In this document: positions 13,908 through 20,875 of the stretch, piece by piece | Layout of the letters: each line of letters begins with the position of its first letter | Position numbering within the stretch: position 1 is the stretch's first letter | Source of the DNA: Gemmatimonadota bacterium | GTDB lineage: Bacteria > Latescibacterota > UBA2968 > UBA8231 | NCBI GenBank assembly: GCA_002712305.1 | Contig: PATE01000145.1 | Span: 1-20,875, forward strand | DNA length: 20,875 nt | Reading direction: 5' to 3' | The notes under the pieces: generated by a model | What the model saw: only the letters and a program-made list of their open reading frames with translations | The model's database searches: none | What the model was told of the DNA's origin: nothing | Position numbers and translations under genes: made by a program

Positions 13908-14366
13908 TCACGACGGCTCGTGCGCGGCGATGATCTTCACGATCTGCTCGGCGCCGGTGGCACCCAACACACTTTGCAGCATTTGCTCACTCCGGAAGAT
14001 TCGTGCTGTGCGGCCCAGAATACTCAGATATGCCGGCGTCGCGGTGGGTGCGGACAACACGAGGAACACGAGGTGAACGGGATCGCCATTCGGACTGCCG
14101 AAGTCCAATCCAGACCGGTGAATGCCCAAACTCACGACCACACCTTTCACCTGTTCAGATCGTGCGTGGGGAATCGCAACGCCCCGATCGACGGCGGTGG
14201 ACGTGAGCGCTTCGCGTTCGAGCACGCGGCCGAGTAGCTGCTCTGAGAACTCGTCGACGGCGCTCGCCGTCACGGCAAGATCGATGAGTTCGGCGATCGC
14301 CTCGTCTTTGCTGGTGGCCTTCAGATCAACGATCCGTTCCACACTCATGCCATCGGAGAGTCTCAT
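13908..14366 (-). CDS. PTS EIIA type-2 domain protein (PtsN/fructose-type)
   Basis: From ATG 14366 the product is 152 residues, the normal size of a lone EIIA(Fru/Ntr). The frame is open farther upstream, but AGGGAG six nt before this ATG, and the typical EIIA start (SVERIVDLKATSKDEAIAEL), fix it. The phosphorylation site is H67 in GVAIPHARS; LDFGSPNGDPVHLVFLVLSA and YLSILGRTARIFRSE complete the domain. EIIA accepts phosphate from HPr or NPr. E. coli PtsN is known to bind K+-transport regulators (TrkA, KdpD) rather than to import sugar. There is no EIIB/EIIC here, and PII-like and antiporter genes follow directly (10-nt gap), so a regulatory job in ion homeostasis is likely (inference). Confidence 0.9.
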   Translation of the reverse strand: MRLSDGMSVERIVDLKATSKDEAIAELIDLAVTASAVDEFSEQLLGRVLEREALTSTAVDRGVAIPHARSEQVKGVVVSLGIHRSGLDFGSPNGDPVHLVFLVLSAPTATPAYLSILGRTARIFRSEQMLQSVLGATGAEQIVKIIAAHEPS

Positions 14367-14388
14367 CCGTTCTCCCTGCGGCGGGCAG

Positions 14389-15585
14389 TCAGATAATGTC
14401 AGGTGCGGACGGATCAACACTGGCGCCCGTAGGTCGTTCGCCAACCGGCCGAAATGGCATCTGATCATAAGACGAGTAGCTGATCTGAAGATCCTGAGAC
14501 GTGTCCACGACACGGTGATCTTCATGACGGGAGTTCATGACCGCATCGATGATCCCCGTGGTCAGCAACGTTCGCTGAGGCGGATAGGGAGCGATGCCAG
14601 TCTTGAAGAAGGACTCTACATTGCGGCACAGATAACCGAAGTGTGCGAAGGGACCTTCATTCTGCAGATAGAACTCGACAGCATCGACCTGTCCATCTTT
14701 GCGACGCGCAGCATAAGCGAATTCCTGCACGATCCCAGACAGGTGGAGAATCGTACCTCTCAATCCATCTGTGTAGCGGATCAAGAATACGGCGGGATTA
14801 TCGCAGTCCTCCGGGTTGTCGGAGGTCTTGTGTTCGGACACGGCCAACGCCGCATCGGCCAGATCGCCTGGCCACTCTCCACGATCACGGGAACGCCATA
14901 CTTCGTCCCCCTCCAGGCACTGGACAGAGAGCACCCCCGTCTCGCCACCCAAACGTCGCTCGACCATACACTGCATCGTCTCCAGGGCGTGGTAACCATA
15001 GGCCTCGATGCTGCCGTAACTGATGGCGAACGCCTCGTCGAGTTCGACCGTATCCTTCTCGTATTCGAGCCAGGGGTGCCGCCAACACAGTGGCAGGGAC
15101 GAGCCGGCCATGATGGGAATGTTCAACTCGTCGGCGCGATTCCACATCCACTGCGCATCGGAGAAGCTGTAGGCAAGATGTTTGTCGTTGAAGACGGGGA
15201 CACTGCGACCACTCTCGGAAAAGACCCCGGCAATCTGCTCAAAGAAGTATCGGCGGGGATACATGTGTCGGCCGCGTTCGTTCCACGGATAGTCGCCGTG
15301 TTCACCGACCAGCAGGACCGCATCGACGTTCAGCTCGTTGCTCCCGGCGTGCAAGGCACGTCGAATACTCGGGTAGACGGGCACGTCGAATTGCTCGGCA
15401 ATTCCCAAACCGATGTCGTTTTCCAGGGCGTGATCGAGATAGATGGAGACGATCTCGACGTCGTCGAACACATACCGTCCCTCATCGATCGACGCTCCCT
15501 TGAGGAACTTCGTCACGATCACATCGGCGTGAGACTTGGGGTGGTAGATGGTGATAATGGCGGCGACACGCAGGCGGTCGGCCAT
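14389..15585 (-). CDS. Gfo/Idh/MocA-like protein of unnamed family
   Basis: The 398-residue product resembles proteins common in Planctomycetes-like genomes and usually left as hypothetical or oxidoreductase-like. The N-terminus (RVAAIITIYHPKSHADVIVTKF) has no GxGxxG motif. Conserved-looking stretches are LLVGEHGDYPWNERGRHMYPRR, SVPVFNDKHLAYSF (the D-K-H position matches the EKP site of Gfo/Idh proteins), IMAGSSLPLCWRHP, AYGYHALETMQCMVERRLGGE and GVLSVQCLEGDEVW. GGAG about nine nt before the ATG supports the start. It could be a cofactor-less or altered relative of Gfo/Idh/MocA dehydrogenases. It is 22 nt upstream of the EIIA gene and on the same strand, so it may head the antiporter transcript, but a functional link is not evident. 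Confidence 0.6.
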   Translation of the reverse strand: MADRLRVAAIITIYHPKSHADVIVTKFLKGASIDEGRYVFDDVEIVSIYLDHALENDIGLGIAEQFDVPVYPSIRRALHAGSNELNVDAVLLVGEHGDYPWNERGRHMYPRRYFFEQIAGVFSESGRSVPVFNDKHLAYSFSDAQWMWNRADELNIPIMAGSSLPLCWRHPWLEYEKDTVELDEAFAISYGSIEAYGYHALETMQCMVERRLGGETGVLSVQCLEGDEVWRSRDRGEWPGDLADAALAVSEHKTSDNPEDCDNPAVFLIRYTDGLRGTILHLSGIVQEFAYAARRKDGQVDAVEFYLQNEGPFAHFGYLCRNVESFFKTGIAPYPPQRTLLTTGIIDAVMNSRHEDHRVVDTSQDLQISYSSYDQMPFRPVGERPTGASVDPSAPDII

Positions 15586-15698
15586 AGCAAAAAACTCCAG
15601 CAGAGAGGTTCGGAGGAAGCGGCGAAGATAGTCTGGTTCCCCCTGCGGTCAAACGCTGGACGTTGACCTCACGGCCCATGCCGACGAGTGTATTTCTT

Positions 15699-16954
15699 AT
15701 GAATCTGACGCGAAGACATGTGTTGTTGATGATGTGGATCGGTGCCTTCCTCAACTTGGCTCCGATGCCGGCAGAAGCGGCGGTTCGCCACATCTATCTG
15801 ACGTGGTCCGGCGATCCGGCCTCGTCGGTCCGCATCAACGTGCACACGATGACCACACCCGGTCAGTTAGCCCCACAGATCCATGTCGTGTACGACACGG
15901 TTCGGGCGGGGGCGCCCGGTCAGTATCGCTGGGCGTCTACCAGCACCCACATAGACCCCATCGAAGCGCTCCCCGGGCGCACGGTTCACAGTGTGCTGCT
16001 GGATCAGTTGCAGCCCGGAACCCGGCACTACTACCGCGTTCTGAGTTCCCAGGACGCCGCATCGACAGTCTATCACTTCCGTACGATGCCCGACGAACCC
16101 TCCCCCTTGCGATTCATCGTAAACGGGGATATGGGCATCGACGAGCATGCGCGGCAGTTGCAGTCTGTGGCGGCTGCGCAGGACCCGCAGGTTGCTCTAT
16201 TGGGGGGTGATCTGGCCTACTCGAATGGAAACTGGGATCATGCCGACCGATGGGACCGGTGGCTCGACCATTGGGACTCGCTTATGGTCACCTCGACGGG
16301 GGACCAGATTCCCATCGTCTCCGCCATCGGCAATCACGAAGTGCGGGGGGGCTACGCGGGCACCGAGCAGGACGCCGGTCTGTATCTGCGTTATCTGCCA
16401 CAGAGTTCCAAGACCTTCTACGATCGCCAGCTGGGTCCTCATGTGGCCCTGCTGGTGCTCGACTCGGGTCATCTGGCCTCGCACGATGGAGAGCCGCCTG
16501 GTTGCAGCAGGCACTGGTGCGGCACGAAGACCGTCACATCAGCCTTGCCGTCTACCACGTGCCGCTGTTCCCCGGATTCCGCCAGCCCGGCACAGCCATG
16601 TCACGAGAGGGTCGCCGCGTCTGGCAACCGCTGTTCGAGGAATTTGCCCTGACGACCGCCTTCGAGCATCACGACCACATCTTCAAGCGGTCCGTCCTCA
16701 CCCGTGGGCAACGCGAGGCGTCCGACGGCGTTCTGTACTTGGGCGATGGCGCTTTCGGGAGACCACCCAAACGGGTGGCAGGGCCCCGCCAGACTCATTT
16801 GGGCAGACGCTGGTATGTGGACAGGATCGAACGACGCGGTCACTTCTGGCGCGTCGATATCGATGCCGCCGCCGACTCAGCTCAGTTCACCGCCATCGAC
16901 GAGGCGGGTGTCGAATCCGATCGCGTCGTGCGACGCCGTCGGCACCACGAGTGA
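15699..16954 (+). pseudogene. Secreted purple-acid-phosphatase-like metallophosphoesterase, one frameshift
   Basis: From ATG 15699 (alternatives ATG 15678, TTG 15663) the product begins with a signal peptide: basic LTRRH, a hydrophobic stretch, then AEAA for cleavage. TRRH followed by hydrophobics could also be a Tat signal. A beta-rich N-terminal domain follows (HIYLTWSGDPASSVRINV ... LLDQLQPGTRHYYRVL), typical of purple acid phosphatases. The metal ligands are NGDMG, GGDLAYSNGNWDH and IGNHE. After LASHDGE, around 16485-16500, the frame breaks. The neighbouring frame continues WLQQALVRHEDRHISLAVYHVPLFPGF and EHHDHIFKRS, which supply the VxxH and (G)HxHxxxR motifs, and it ends at TGA 16952-16954. 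One missing base would restore a protein of about 418 residues. Its stop lies 4 nt from the convergent oxidoreductase stop. Confidence 0.78.
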
Positions 16955-16958
16955 TCGG

Positions 16959-17936
16959 CTAAATCTGGCCCCCATAGACCGCGTCCACGAGCTCCATCGT
17001 TTTCAGCGCATCGTCGAAACAGGTCTCGGGCTGCCGGTTCTCCCGGACACAGTCCATGAAGTGGGCATTCATCTCCCAGGGGCCGAAGGCGCGGTGGGGC
17101 TCCTGCGAGTCGGCCATGACGAAGGGATCCAATGTCTCCACCGGGTCCAGCTGGTTGTCAGCGAACAACCGGCCCCCTTCTTCCGGGTCGCCAAAGAATG
17201 TCACCCCCGGACTGTGAATCTCGACGGAGAAGATGCGTCGTCCCGCCATGAAGTTGTTGAGCAACAAGCCCGTGGCACCCGATGAGAAGCGCACCAGCGC
17301 CAAATGCACATTCCAGTGTTCGGCATCCAGCCGGCGCGAGTCGGCTGCCACACTCTCTACCTCGCCTTCACACAACCAGCGCAGCGTATCGACAGCATGG
17401 ATGCCGTCGCAGGTGAGCATATCCATGGCACCCTTGTAGTAGGCAGCTCCACCGGCCCAGTTTTTGTAGAACGTGGAATGTGCAGTGTGTACGTTGCCGC
17501 CGCGTTCCTCACACCAACTCTTGCCCTGTCGCAGCAGAGGAGAGAAGCGTCGTTGGAAGGTCACGCCTGCCAGTACGTTCTTGCGACGGGCGAGATTCGC
17601 CATCTGCCGAACTTGCTCTGAAGTCACGGCCGGTGGTTTCTCGATCACTACGTGACAGCCCATGTCGATGATATTTGCCGTGACATCATACAGGTGGTGG
17701 GGCGGCATGATGGCGTAGACGATGTCGGGCGTCTCTTTCTCGATCATCTGCTGATAGTTCGTATACCGTCCGGCGATGTCGAACTTCTCACACACGCCAG
17801 CCACACGTTCCTCGCTCAGATCGCACGCGGCCACCAGGTCACAGTCGGGCAATTGGGCCAGACACGGATAGTGAGTGCTGGCCGCACGACCGCCGGCGCC
17901 GATGATGGCAACTTTCACTGTCTTCTTGCTGGCCAC
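16959..17936 (-). CDS. Gfo/Idh/MocA family oxidoreductase
   Basis: The 325-residue product has the N-terminal NAD(P)-binding motif VAIIGAGGRAASTHYP (9-24), the EKPP motif (E99-K100-P101) that marks the family's nicotinamide/substrate site, and a C-terminal alpha/beta domain with LTCDGIHAVDTLRWL (174-188), where D177 and H180 are the probable catalytic pair. These enzymes oxidise or reduce sugars, inositols and sugar acids; the exact substrate is not visible. The start is GTG 17936, with GAGGAG supplied by the end of the preceding gene. Only 3 nt separate it from the upstream Gfo/Idh/MocA gene, so the two are co-translated. It is the last gene of the mannonate-dehydratase operon. Confidence 0.93.
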   Translation of the reverse strand: MASKKTVKVAIIGAGGRAASTHYPCLAQLPDCDLVAACDLSEERVAGVCEKFDIAGRYTNYQQMIEKETPDIVYAIMPPHHLYDVTANIIDMGCHVVIEKPPAVTSEQVRQMANLARRKNVLAGVTFQRRFSPLLRQGKSWCEERGGNVHTAHSTFYKNWAGGAAYYKGAMDMLTCDGIHAVDTLRWLCEGEVESVAADSRRLDAEHWNVHLALVRFSSGATGLLLNNFMAGRRIFSVEIHSPGVTFFGDPEEGGRLFADNQLDPVETLDPFVMADSQEPHRAFGPWEMNAHFMDCVRENRQPETCFDDALKTMELVDAVYGGQI

Positions 17937-17939
17937 GAT

Positions 17940-19049
17940 TCAGGACTCCTCACGTTCGACAAACTGTCCGAGGCGGCGCAGGGTCTCGATGCCATTCTCG
18001 GTTTCGGTAACGGGAAAGCGCACCGGCACGTTGCCAGTGGCCTGTGACTGGTAAACAGCACTGACCATCTCCATCGACCGCCGCCCCACCGCTCCATCGG
18101 AGCGTAGAGATCGGTGGCCGTCGAGGGCGGCGATCAGCTCTGACAGGGCCTCCACGTAGGTGCTGACCGGAGCCGGACGTTCCACGGATGTCGGCTGTAG
18201 AGCGCTCCATCGAAAGCCAGAATCCGGTTCGTGCCAATCCTGGTGTGCCTGGTGGAGGTGTACCTGCTCCGCCGACATGCGGATCACCCCCGTCGTGCCA
18301 CGCATTTCGAACGCGTGATCGCTATAGACGGTCATCTCCGTCCCGCAGATGAGGCCGGTCACGCCCGAGGTGAAGCCCATCATGGCACTGGCAAAATCCT
18401 CCACGGCCCAGGGTCGCATCCGTTGCTGCGCTGTACCGCACATCCACTCCACTTCACCCGCATACAGATCCATCAGATCAAAGTAATGGGTGTAGTCGTG
18501 CAGCAGAGGCCCCTCGTTCTCGCAGCGCCACGACGGGTGCGGTTTGCAACCATCCATGTAGCAATAGATGTGATTCAGGTCGCCGATGGCCCCCTCCTGA
18601 ATCAACTTGTGGGCCAACTGCCACTCTGCATGCCAACGCCGGTTGTGATTGACCTGCAGCAACACGTCGTGTCGTTTGCAGGCATCGATCATGACGTCGC
18701 ACTCAGCCAGAGACAGGGCCATCGGCTTTTCGCAGATGATGGCCTTGACCGTCGCCGCAGCGGCGCATTCGGACACCATCTGCGCATGCAGCTCCGGGTG
18801 CGTGGCGATGATGCAGATGTCGGGTTTCACGTCGCGCAGCATCTGCCCCATGTCGTGGAAGAGGGCATCGATACCAAACCGTTCCCCGAAGGCGTCGAGT
18901 TTCTCACGACTTCGATTGACACCCGCCACCAAGTCGGTTCGCGGATTGGCGACGATCGCTTCTGCGTGATTGTCAGGCACGTCCGAAAAACTGAACTGGT
19001 AACCGACGCGGCCGGTACCGACGAGGGCAACACGAAACGAGGATGGCAT
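17940..19049 (-). CDS. Gfo/Idh/MocA family oxidoreductase
   Basis: The 369-residue product shows VALVGTGRVGYQFS (7-20) for dinucleotide binding, ICEKPMALS (105-113) with E107-K108-P109, NHNRRWH (135-141) and LLHDYTHYFDLMDLY (182-196), with H184, D185 and H188 in the expected catalytic region. CKPHPSWRCENEGP is a substrate-loop-like insertion. AAGGACG upstream of ATG 19049 is a usable ribosome binding site. It is clearly different in sequence from the next gene (16959-17936), so this is a functional pair and not a fresh duplication. Their proximity to mannonate dehydratase suggests sugar-acid or polyol oxidation steps feeding into one pathway (inference). Confidence 0.93.
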   Translation of the reverse strand: MPSSFRVALVGTGRVGYQFSFSDVPDNHAEAIVANPRTDLVAGVNRSREKLDAFGERFGIDALFHDMGQMLRDVKPDICIIATHPELHAQMVSECAAAATVKAIICEKPMALSLAECDVMIDACKRHDVLLQVNHNRRWHAEWQLAHKLIQEGAIGDLNHIYCYMDGCKPHPSWRCENEGPLLHDYTHYFDLMDLYAGEVEWMCGTAQQRMRPWAVEDFASAMMGFTSGVTGLICGTEMTVYSDHAFEMRGTTGVIRMSAEQVHLHQAHQDWHEPDSGFRWSALQPTSVERPAPVSTYVEALSELIAALDGHRSLRSDGAVGRRSMEMVSAVYQSQATGNVPVRFPVTETENGIETLRRLGQFVEREES

Positions 19050-19059
19050 ACAAGCGTCC

Positions 19060-19911
19060 TTAGCGGGTTGGGCCGGCGCGATGCTCAGCGAGGGCGAAGA
19101 TCAGCAGATTGGTACCGAACTGCAGTGCTCGTCGGCGACCAGAGGCGTCCAACGACGCCCATCCATAGGAGATATTGAGATCGGAGAAGATGGCGACCGT
19201 TCGCTCACGAAGTTGCAGAATCTCCAGTTCCGTGACACGGTTGGCACCGCGGGTTCGCCCACTGGTATTGCTCAGTGGAGGTCCAGCGAGAAACTCGAAG
19301 AAGGTGTGATAGATCGGGTGCTCGTGGGTGATCCTCTGCCACAGCTGGGCCTGCTCACCCAGAACTCGGCTATCGGCCAACAACGCCTTCACACGAACAT
19401 CGAAGGGGGTACCACTCTGGGCAACATCGCTGCCCAAGATCCTGCGGGCCCGCACGTCCTCGGCGTAGAGCAGGCCGCCACCCCGCAGATACGTCCCCAA
19501 CCAGATCTTTTCTTCAGAAGTGAACGGCAAGGGCGCCAGATTTCCGGTCAAGAACAGCATCAGCGGAGTACCGATCTGCGGGTCGGCAAGACGCAGTTCC
19601 TCGCCGACAAAGACGATGTCTTCCAGCTGCGTTTCCTCATTGGCGAAGTCCACCAATTCTGGAATGCTGGCGCGAAATCGATCAACACCTTCCTGTGCCT
19701 GCGGATAACGGACCGAGACGATGCGATGCCTGCGTGTGAGCGGGCGGACCAGGCGCTCGGGTTCGGCCACCCGGGGCACGACCCTCACCTGGGTCGTGTC
19801 CGGTTCGCTGAGCGCCGTCGACTGTCCCAGCGCCGGGCAGGCAACAAGGCTACATGAAATCAGGACCCGCTGCGTATGACGACGGGCCATCCTTCGAAGG
19901 CGGTTGATCAC
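19060..19911 (-). CDS. DUF4159 domain-containing protein, putative lipoprotein
   Basis: The 283-residue product carries a DUF4159-like domain (about 60-280). Typical features are a RHRIVSVRYPQAQEGVDRFR strand, LMLFLTGNLAPLPFTSEEKIWLGTYLRGGGLLYAED (about 117-152), ITHEHPIYHTFFEFLAGPP and VAIFSDLNISYGW near the end. Residues about 8-22 are basic then hydrophobic and end in LVAC, a plausible lipobox, so it may be a lipoprotein; signal peptidase I cleavage after ALGQS is the alternative. GTG 19911 is taken as start, but ATG 19890 (M8) is equally possible. DUF4159 has no established biochemical role. It is often found near MoxR/DUF58-type membrane operons, yet here it sits between SagB-like and Gfo/Idh/MocA genes with 10-nt gaps on both sides. 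Confidence 0.8.
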   Translation of the reverse strand: MINRLRRMARRHTQRVLISCSLVACPALGQSTALSEPDTTQVRVVPRVAEPERLVRPLTRRHRIVSVRYPQAQEGVDRFRASIPELVDFANEETQLEDIVFVGEELRLADPQIGTPLMLFLTGNLAPLPFTSEEKIWLGTYLRGGGLLYAEDVRARRILGSDVAQSGTPFDVRVKALLADSRVLGEQAQLWQRITHEHPIYHTFFEFLAGPPLSNTSGRTRGANRVTELEILQLRERTVAIFSDLNISYGWASLDASGRRRALQFGTNLLIFALAEHRAGPTR

Positions 19912-19921
19912 CAGCGGAGGC

Positions 19922-20401
19922 TCAGGCGTAACCGACGGGCATCATATAGAGGGCATGGTGACCCGCGTCGAGGTGGGCGGCGGCCGCCATCTGTTCGTCA
20001 TCAAAGGCGGCCATCGATGCCGTAGACAGACCGATGGCTTCCTGCTGATTGGCCGCACTGCGGAGTTGTTCGCGATGGCCACCGTCGCTCAACAAGGCCA
20101 GATCGTGAGACTCTGCGTGATACCGATACAGTCCGGCTGGCAGACCGTCGACGCCGGCGGCAACGACGGTGAGCATCATCTGATGCAGGACACCGGCAGA
20201 AGGTGCCGTGCGTTTGTCAAAGTGGCCGGTGATGCCCTGAGCCGCCCACAACAGTTGACCCACCTCATCTAGCTGGACCGTCCGTTCAAAGAACGTCCGT
20301 GACGACCTGCGTTTGGCCAATGCCTGTTCCACCGAAAGGCCGGTACCGATTCGTGGCTTGTTCAGCGCGATGCGAACAGGTTCGGTTTGCCCCGTCATCA
20401 C
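19922..20401 (-). CDS. SagB/ThcOx-type nitroreductase-family protein with internal deletion
   Basis: The 159-residue product has both ends of a SagB-type FMN oxidoreductase. The N-terminal half has SVEQALAKRRSSRTF, LDEVGQLLWAAQGITG, KRTAPSAGVLHQM and VDGLPAGLYRYHAESHDLALL. The C-terminus has EAIGLSTASMAAFDDEQM and a perfect LYMMPVGYA ending. Between residue about 120 (SAANQQ) and EAIGLST the usual stretch of roughly 50 residues is missing; it normally runs through the central helix with the R...Y..EAGHAAQN-type segment. The frame is intact across the join (about 20040). The remaining protein may be inactive or may have lost FMN or dimer contacts. GTG 20401 overlaps the mannonate dehydratase stop (GTGA); ATG 20398 preceded by AAGGAA is the better start. 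Confidence 0.8.
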   Translation of the reverse strand: MMTGQTEPVRIALNKPRIGTGLSVEQALAKRRSSRTFFERTVQLDEVGQLLWAAQGITGHFDKRTAPSAGVLHQMMLTVVAAGVDGLPAGLYRYHAESHDLALLSDGGHREQLRSAANQQEAIGLSTASMAAFDDEQMAAAAHLDAGHHALYMMPVGYA

Positions 20402-20875
20402 ATTCCTTCCCTTCTGGTCTCACCTGCGGCAAGGCCTTCTAAGATCCCCCGGGCGTGACCCACGCAGAACGCGATGTAAGCCTTGCCTTGTTCGTCTCCG
20501 ACCAGTCGCATGACATGGTCGTAATCGATGGCCGCTGTATATCCCACGTCCTGCAGGGCGCCGGCGACCTGGGTCATCGACAGGTCTCCTTCGTCTGGTG
20601 CGCGCTCCTCGTACCAACCGTCGATGGGGATCCGCCCGTGCACATTGCGAAAGTGCACGTGGAAGATCTTCCCCTGTTCGCCGAAACGACGAATGCCTTC
20701 AAACACATCCTGGCCCGATTCGTATCGTGTGCCCACGCAAAAGGTCATGCCGTGGTAGTCAGAGGGCACAGCGGCGAAGAGCCTGTCAAAACAGTCAAAG
20801 TCGTACAGGATCTGGGAGACACCAAACAGCTTGGGTACGGGCGGGTCGTTGCCATGCATGGCGACGCGCACCTTG
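20398..20875 (-). CDS. uxuA: Mannonate dehydratase, C-terminal part (cut by window edge)
   Basis: The frame is open to the window edge, and the visible 158 residues match the C-terminal half of UxuA: VRVAMHGNDPPVPKLFGVSQIL, DRLFAAVPSDYHGMTFCVGTRYE, GKIFHVHFRNVHGRIPIDGW, DEGDLSMTQVAGALQDVGYTAAIDYDHVM. H and C in AMHGNDPP and TFCVGT, and the HVHFRNV histidines, are the known metal-site neighbourhood of the TIM barrel. The enzyme dehydrates D-mannonate to 2-keto-3-deoxygluconate in glucuronate catabolism. Because relatives act on other sugar acids, the substrate is probable but not certain. It is the first visible gene of a minus-strand operon and overlaps the SagB-like gene by 4 nt. Confidence 0.88.
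   Translation of the reverse strand, partial: KVRVAMHGNDPPVPKLFGVSQILYDFDCFDRLFAAVPSDYHGMTFCVGTRYESGQDVFEGIRRFGEQGKIFHVHFRNVHGRIPIDGWYEERAPDEGDLSMTQVAGALQDVGYTAAIDYDHVMRLVGDEQGKAYIAFCVGHARGILEGLAAGETRREGM

Noticed and set aside
14122-15666. Long plus-strand open frame (514 codons) opposite the EIIA and Gfo/Idh-like genes
   Set aside because: It runs antisense to two clear protein families, its sequence lacks motifs, and GC-rich third positions make such shadow frames common.
18231-19178. Plus-strand open frame (315 codons) opposite a Gfo/Idh/MocA gene
   Set aside because: The opposite strand has EKP and GTGRVG motifs and tight operon spacing; the plus frame is His/Arg-rich noise.

Overview
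This window looks like a chromosomal piece of an uncultured, GC-rich, heterotrophic bacterium. The gene mix is phytanoyl-CoA-type dioxygenases, an Ldh-2 family dehydrogenase, an arylsulfatase, a SUMF1-domain protein, several Gfo/Idh/MocA-type proteins, mannonate dehydratase and a DUF4159 protein. Such a mix is common in marine or sponge-associated Latescibacterota and in PVC- or Poribacteria-like genomes. That assignment is inference from gene content; there is no rRNA or phylogenetic marker here. No tRNA, rRNA or prophage was recognised.

Layout. 1-511: a degenerate IS91-family transposase whose C-terminus is cut off where a tiny CRISPR array begins (two 29-nt repeats, one 32-nt spacer, type I-E style, no cas genes). 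848-1700: two small membrane-anchored coiled-coil genes, both with broken frames. 1743-4624: a PhyH dioxygenase (+) facing an Ldh-2 dehydrogenase/PhyH pair (-). 5001-5999: GAPDH. 6139-10955: a same-strand run of a membrane-anchored coiled-coil SUMF1 protein, a DtxR-like metalloregulator, a BASS-family transporter, a sulfatase and a spermidine-synthase-fold protein. A perfect 16-bp palindrome sits on the transporter/sulfatase junction.

11043-15585 (-): a Gfo/Idh-like protein, then a compact cassette of PTS EIIA (PtsN-like), a small PII-like protein and two overlapping CPA-type cation:proton antiporters. This is the most system-like locus in the window: two classical signal-transducing modules directly upstream of two paralogous antiporters. 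15699-16954 (+): a secreted purple-acid-phosphatase-like metallophosphoesterase split by one frameshift. 16959-20875 (-): a tight operon running mannonate dehydratase (cut by the window edge), an internally deleted SagB-type nitroreductase, a DUF4159 protein and two Gfo/Idh/MocA oxidoreductases, which suggests uronate/sugar-acid catabolism.

Several genes carry single-base frame disruptions while neighbouring genes are intact. Reading errors in the assembly and genuine gene decay cannot be told apart from the sequence alone.
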